Shown piece by piece: positions 59,602 to 64,000 of a stretch of DNA of 64,000 nucleotides; the first letter of the stretch is position 1, and each line of letters opens with the position of its first letter. Origin of the DNA: Acorus gramineus (taxonomy: Eukaryota > Streptophyta > Magnoliopsida > Acorales > Acoraceae); assembly GCA_030737835.1 (NCBI GenBank), contig CM060854.1:10006690-10070689 (forward strand), written 5' to 3'. Position numbers and translations under genes: made by a program. Under the pieces are notes generated by a model. It did not search any database. It saw only the letters and a program-made list of their open reading frames with translations, and had not been told where the DNA came from.

Positions 59602-62264
59602 TGTCATGCTTCAGGGCGGCCGTCCCCGGGACGCGGCAAGTGTATATATGATATCAACAGTCTATACAGGAGGTCAACAACATACTCTAAACAACATCAA
59701 ATAACAACACAGACAACAATGAGGCTGACATGATATATACACAAATAGCGGAAGCTAAAAGACTGAATCTGTAATTCAAAAGCATATTACAGATTCGATA
59801 CATAATCAACTGTCCTGTGAGAGCCAATATATACAACGACATCCAAATATAATACAAACGTGTGCCCAAGCACGGAATACAATACATACAATGAAAGGGG
59901 GATGCTGATGGCCTCTCACACGCAGAACGTGGCGCTGCTCCGCTACAGCTGATGTACCTCAGGGAGCTCCTCCTTCAGATTTGACTCAGATATCACTGGA
60001 GAAAAATATATGCGAGGGGTGAGCCACACGCTCAGTGAATAGCACAACCCATGCATCACAATTCATATTAACTTCAAATTATTTATAGCCTCTAAGTGGC
60101 AACAACTACACAATCCAATGGGTCGCTGCATCGCCGACCCACCACACCCTCACCCTCACCCTCACAGGGTAACATGGTCTTTTGGGACTGACTAGGCTGT
60201 TAATCACCCTTGGTCCATCGATAGCCTCTCCTCCACTCTGTAGCTCGCCTGGTCTACTCCCACGATTCAGCACAGTCCGAAACAAAATCAGGAGGTACCT
60301 ACTGATGGGAGCCCTCTGTCAGGACGGCCTGTCTAACACTGAGGAGTCCCTACACGGATCCAACGAAGGGAAGAGAAACAGCCTACCCACACGGATACGA
60401 TCCACTTGGATCCGCCGACACCGATCTCAACTCTACAAATGTCATAAATTCTTCAGAATTCCTCCAGGGCGCATAACTAAGATGCGGGGAGCATATATTA
60501 TAACCACAAGGTTATAATATTCTCTAAGGCATGCTAATTACAAAAACTCACATTTGATTTAAATAAATTAAACTAAATGGGACGCATGCGTAGGTCGAGG
60601 CTTCCCTAGCATGAAAACATGGTATCAGGATGCTTGGGCCTTTACACATATCATAAGGGTGCATATCCCTAACATGCAAGGCCTAGGGTGGCATGGATAC
60701 TACATAATAATCATGCATGCTTAGTTTACAATTAATACTATCTAATATGCAATTATGGTGCCCCAGGGGAGGGCAATGCACGCCTACGTGCATCGAACAC
60801 CTCCCAACTGGGTTGGATTGTCCCACTCACCAATACCCGGGTCGTCGCGTGATCGCCCGTCAAGATCTGCAAGATATGGGAAATCAAAATGGTGAGTAAA
60901 ATACACAAATGCGTAAGAAATACGATAGAAATACCCAACACTCGGACAAGCATGCATACGGGTCCGTACGCATGCGAGTCCGAGTGCCCGACACACTCCC
61001 GCACCCCCGGCAGCCATGCGCACGGCCACCCGCACGCGCACGCACGGGTGCGCCTGCACGCACGCACACCCGCGCCCCGGGCGCACTGCCGCGCCCCAGC
61101 CCGCACGCCCAGACACGCCGCACGCTCGCGCGTGCCCGCGCGCACCGCGCATCCAGCCCCGGGTGCACTCGCGCGCACTGCGCCCCAGTGCAGCACCTCG
61201 CGCGCACACCTGCACGCACTGTGCCCCAGCGCAGTACTCCCGCGCGCACTGCGCCCCTTGAGCAGCACCCGCTCGCACCCCCGCGTACAGTCTGCGTGCA
61301 CGCCCGCTAGCGCGCCCGACTGCGCCTGCCTGCGCTTACCTGCGTGCGCAGGCTCGCGCGCACCCGCGCGGATGACCCTGCACGCGCGCCCGAGCCACTC
61401 TCACACCCCCAACAGCCCCCCCCTCCAACCCCCTAACCACCATGCATGCCATGCATACCCATATGCAACCCTAAACAAGCATCTACACAAGAAAAGGAAG
61501 GAAGAAAGCTTACCCAAGGGAGGAAAGGAAAGGAGGGATCTTCGGGTGCTCTTCGCGCACCGATTTGCCACCACCAAAGCCACCACTACCAAGACCTCTT
61601 CTCAGCCTAAGAGGGGCTGAAAACAGAGGAGAAAAGGAGGTAAGAGAGGAGGTTTCACAAGGGGGAAATAAAAAATGAAACCATGAAAGGATAGATCGGG
61701 TCGTTACCAAACTTTTCTCCTTCTATGGTTTCTTCTTTCAACCACTCCTACTAGATCAAAAGGTGAAAAAAGAGAGAAGATGAGAGAGCTTGAGAGAGTT
61801 GGAGAAGAAGATGAATAGGGGGGCCACTATTCTTGGGCGTGGACTTTATTTAAGCACACACACACACCACACACACACTCACACACTCACCACTTAGAAA
61901 TTAATTAGGTTAAGCTAGGTTAGTTAGGTGAACTTTGACTTCTGTCAACCTAACCACACTAGAAAACAAAAGATTTTGACCAAGTGAAGTCTCCCAATGA
62001 CTTTTTGCTTCGTCAAAACCCGGATACGATTCAGAACTGTGAAATTCTAAAACGTTACCGGAATTTGATGAAATTTTCGTGAGTGGCTTGAAATGGCACC
62101 AGGACACATAATATGCAGTTAGATTTTCAATCGGAGTTCTCAAGCTCATGATGATAGCCAAAAATCTAAAATTTTAGCGGTTCCGATCGAAAAAAGAAAA
62201 AGTTAAAAAACTGCCAGAATGCTCCAATGGTGACCAGAAGGCAAAAAGTGACACATATATAACA
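59602..62264 (-). mobile_element. Solo LTR S2 inside the E2 RT, antisense
   Basis: Read on the minus strand it starts TGTTATATATGTGTCAC (62264) and ends CGGCCGCCCTGAAGCATGACA (59602), 2663 bp. The target duplication is CTTCA at 59597-59601 and 62265-62269. It holds the inverted hairpin (60118-60142), the TGAGC hairpin (60020-60034) and a GC-rich tract (60950-61390). No interior sequence is present. Confidence 0.92.
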
Positions 62265-62965
62265 CTTCATCGATGATATTTTGGTGTACTTGAGGAGTCT
62301 TGAGGAGCACGCTGACCATCTCCGCACTGTCTTGGAGACTTTGGCCCGACATCGGTTGTTCGCCAAGTTCAGTAAGTGCGAGTTTTGGTGGGAGCGTATG
62401 GCCTTTCTAGGCCACGTGATTTCCGGCGAGGGTATATCTGTGGACCCGGACAAGACGCTCGCCGTGTTGAATTGGCGTCAACCGTCGAACCCCACCGAGA
62501 TTCGGAGCTTCCTGGGTTTGGCGGGCTATTATCGGAGGTTTGTCGAGGGTTTCTCGAAGATAGCTGTTCCTCTGACCCGCCTCACTCGGAAGGATGTCCG
62601 GTTCGAGTGGTCCCCATCTTGCGAGGAGAGCTTCCTGGAGTTGAAGCGAAGGCTCACCTCAGCGCCAGTTCTTATCATTCCGTCTGGTAGTGGTGGATTC
62701 GCAGTCTACTCCGATGCATCGCGGCTGGGTTTGGGTTGCGTCCTAATGCAGTACGGTAAAATTGTGGCTTACGCATCGCGTCAGTTGAATCCCCATGAGC
62801 AGAATTACCCCACCCACGATTTAGAGTTAGCAGCGATCATCTTTGCGCTGAAGATGTGGAGGCACTACCTCTATGGCGAGGAGTTCAAGCTCTTCACTGA
62901 TCACAAGAGCTTGACTTACTTGCAGTCCCAGCCGGAGCTCAAAATACGTCAGAGACGTTGGGTCA
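62265..62965 (+). pseudogene. E2 C-terminal RT and RNase H, truncated
   Basis: After the second CTTCA the FIDD box and the frame continue exactly: [15 protein letters not shown], then the RT thumb, [20 protein letters not shown], and RNase H with [25 protein letters not shown] and [11 protein letters not shown]. It matches E1 until RQRRWV, then breaks at about 62965. Integrase, chromodomain and 3' LTR of E2 are missing from the window, so the right side was lost by deletion or rearrangement. Confidence 0.9.
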
Positions 62966-63560
62966 AAGGAGTCGAAGGAACTACTATGGCAAGGAGTTAG
63001 TAGTCGAAGGAACTACTATGGCGAGAATCATCAACGCGATGATGATTCTCGAACTTTGCCTGAGGGAATGCCAACCTGGGGAAACAAGGTCACCCACATC
63101 ACCTTTTCATCGCACTAGTAGCAATCTCGATGAAGACTACCTCAAAGTAGTCCACGGAAGCCCAATAAAATTTTTGAGATCCACGAAGGCATCCGGCGCA
63201 TTCGTCAACCCCGACAGCAGTACTTAAAACTCGTAGTGCCTGAACGGTCACGAAAGGCCATCTACGGGATGTCCAACTCTCGGATCTCTAACTTGTGGTA
63301 CCCTTGTGCGAAGATCGATCTAACAGCAGACACTCGCTCCCAGAGCTGGTCAAATAGATCATCGATTCGCGGCAAAGGTAATTGATCTTCAACCTCCACG
63401 GGGAGATCAAAACAACACCTTGAACAATTAAGTCCAGACTCTGCTCCTCGAGCATGGCTGGCGCTCATGATGACACTTACACGCTTGGTAAGCCGCTCAA
63501 CCGCACTTAATCCACAAGACACGCAATAAGGGGTCGTCGAACGTCGACAATGCCTATGCG
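62966..63560 (-). pseudogene. Minus-strand gypsy RT remnant of another family
   Basis: On the minus strand 63560-63240 reads toward [13 protein letters not shown] and KLEIRELDIP; past a stop near 63262 it goes on with GLTNAP and VVFIE in place of VVFID(D) near 63110. The order of blocks is that of a gypsy RT, but divergence from E1 and E2 is large. Two copies of GTCGAAGGAACTACTATGGC (about 62971 and 63003) lie at its left border. Confidence 0.65.
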
Positions 63561-64000
63561 ACGTCATCTATCCGATAGGGCGGTTGAGTCCCATCACGAA
63601 CGCTAGCATCGCGTCTCCTTATTTGCGACCAATGTGGGGCAAAACGCGATAGTATCCACAACTGTGCTTCACCTGCCGCCAGAGATAGGTCGCTCATCTA
63701 TAATCATTGGAACTCCAGCATCCTGCACTCCATGGGCAGATTCATCACGGGGAGTCCACGCTCTCGACATCATCCAGTAGCACTCTCCCGGTGTGGCCTC
63801 TACCTGGTAGCCTCCCAAGCCCACTATCTCTGCCATATGGGCGCACCAACAAGCATAGTATCTGGGAGCACCTCACAGGACTCTGGCCTCAACCGGGATG
63901 CTACAACGTAAATGATATATCGAAGCGACTCTAGATGCCACTGTGGAACCCAGTCCACAAGCAATCGCCCACCAAGCTGCAATAGGATGCACCCAATCCC
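63561..64000. other. Probable further gypsy remnant, no clear coding
   Basis: No gene is seen. The last ~45 bases (AAGCAATCGCCCACCAAGC) resemble 12882-12900 in the interior of element B (AAGCAATCACCCACCAAGC), so a related minus-strand element may continue past the window. Confidence 0.4.

Noticed and set aside
1..64000. tRNA, rRNA, CRISPR or bacterial operon structures
   Set aside because: None seen on reading; primer sites complementary to Met tRNA are short retroelement features, and direct repeats found here are LTRs or tandem arrays.

Overview
This window is repeat-dominated nuclear DNA from a flowering plant. The evidence is plant Ty3/gypsy LTR retrotransposons with methionine-tRNA primer sites, a plant L1-type LINE, hAT- and CACTA-like DNA transposon ends, a piece of plant mitochondrial nad2 DNA in the nucleus, and a broken intron-containing copy of the SUMO-conjugating enzyme gene SCE1. 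The species cannot be named from the sequence. No complete host gene was recognised.

Layout, left to right. Positions 1-6577 hold decayed gypsy sequence: a leader with repeated palindromes, a short gag-like ORF, a 0.96 kb foldback element (2440-3401), LTR-like DNA and a gag-protease remnant. Positions 6590-12329 look like the right part of a Tat-type gypsy element: two ORF systems lie antisense to its polypurine tract and 3' LTR, and no pol is present. Positions 12332-19170 are a minus-strand gypsy element with a very long 5' LTR, a tiny decayed interior and a shortened 3' LTR; it carries a hAT MITE and a 71-bp tandem array. Positions 19171-22750 are AT-rich with a CACTA-like terminus. Positions 22750-28170 are a dead LINE split by the nad2 fragment. 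Positions 28171-35824 hold the SCE1 fragment, interrupted exactly at its second-intron donor by a small gypsy element (31147-34093), whose 3' LTR carries a second foldback copy.

Positions 35825-45961 are a nearly intact Tekay/Del-type gypsy element (called E1 here), with gag, protease, RT, RNase H, integrase and chromodomain broken only by two small frameshifts. It sits between two divergent candidate first exons. Positions 46185-49356 are AT-rich with several tandem arrays. From 49357 on, gypsy sequences are nested: three successive LTR heads, then an older Tekay element (E2, 51617-62965) whose 5' LTR holds a solo LTR (S1) and whose RT holds an antisense solo LTR (S2), both with 5-bp target duplications. 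E2 stops in RNase H and is followed by a minus-strand RT remnant of another gypsy family.

The order of events can be read from the nesting: E2 is older than S1 and S2, the small gypsy element is older than its foldback passenger, and the LINE is older than its mitochondrial insert. The most interesting points are a 25-nt LTR hairpin conserved in seven places with a compensatory base-pair change, the repeated palindromes at 791-1994, the antisense ORF pair, the nad2 insert, and the SCE1 fragment broken at a splice donor.
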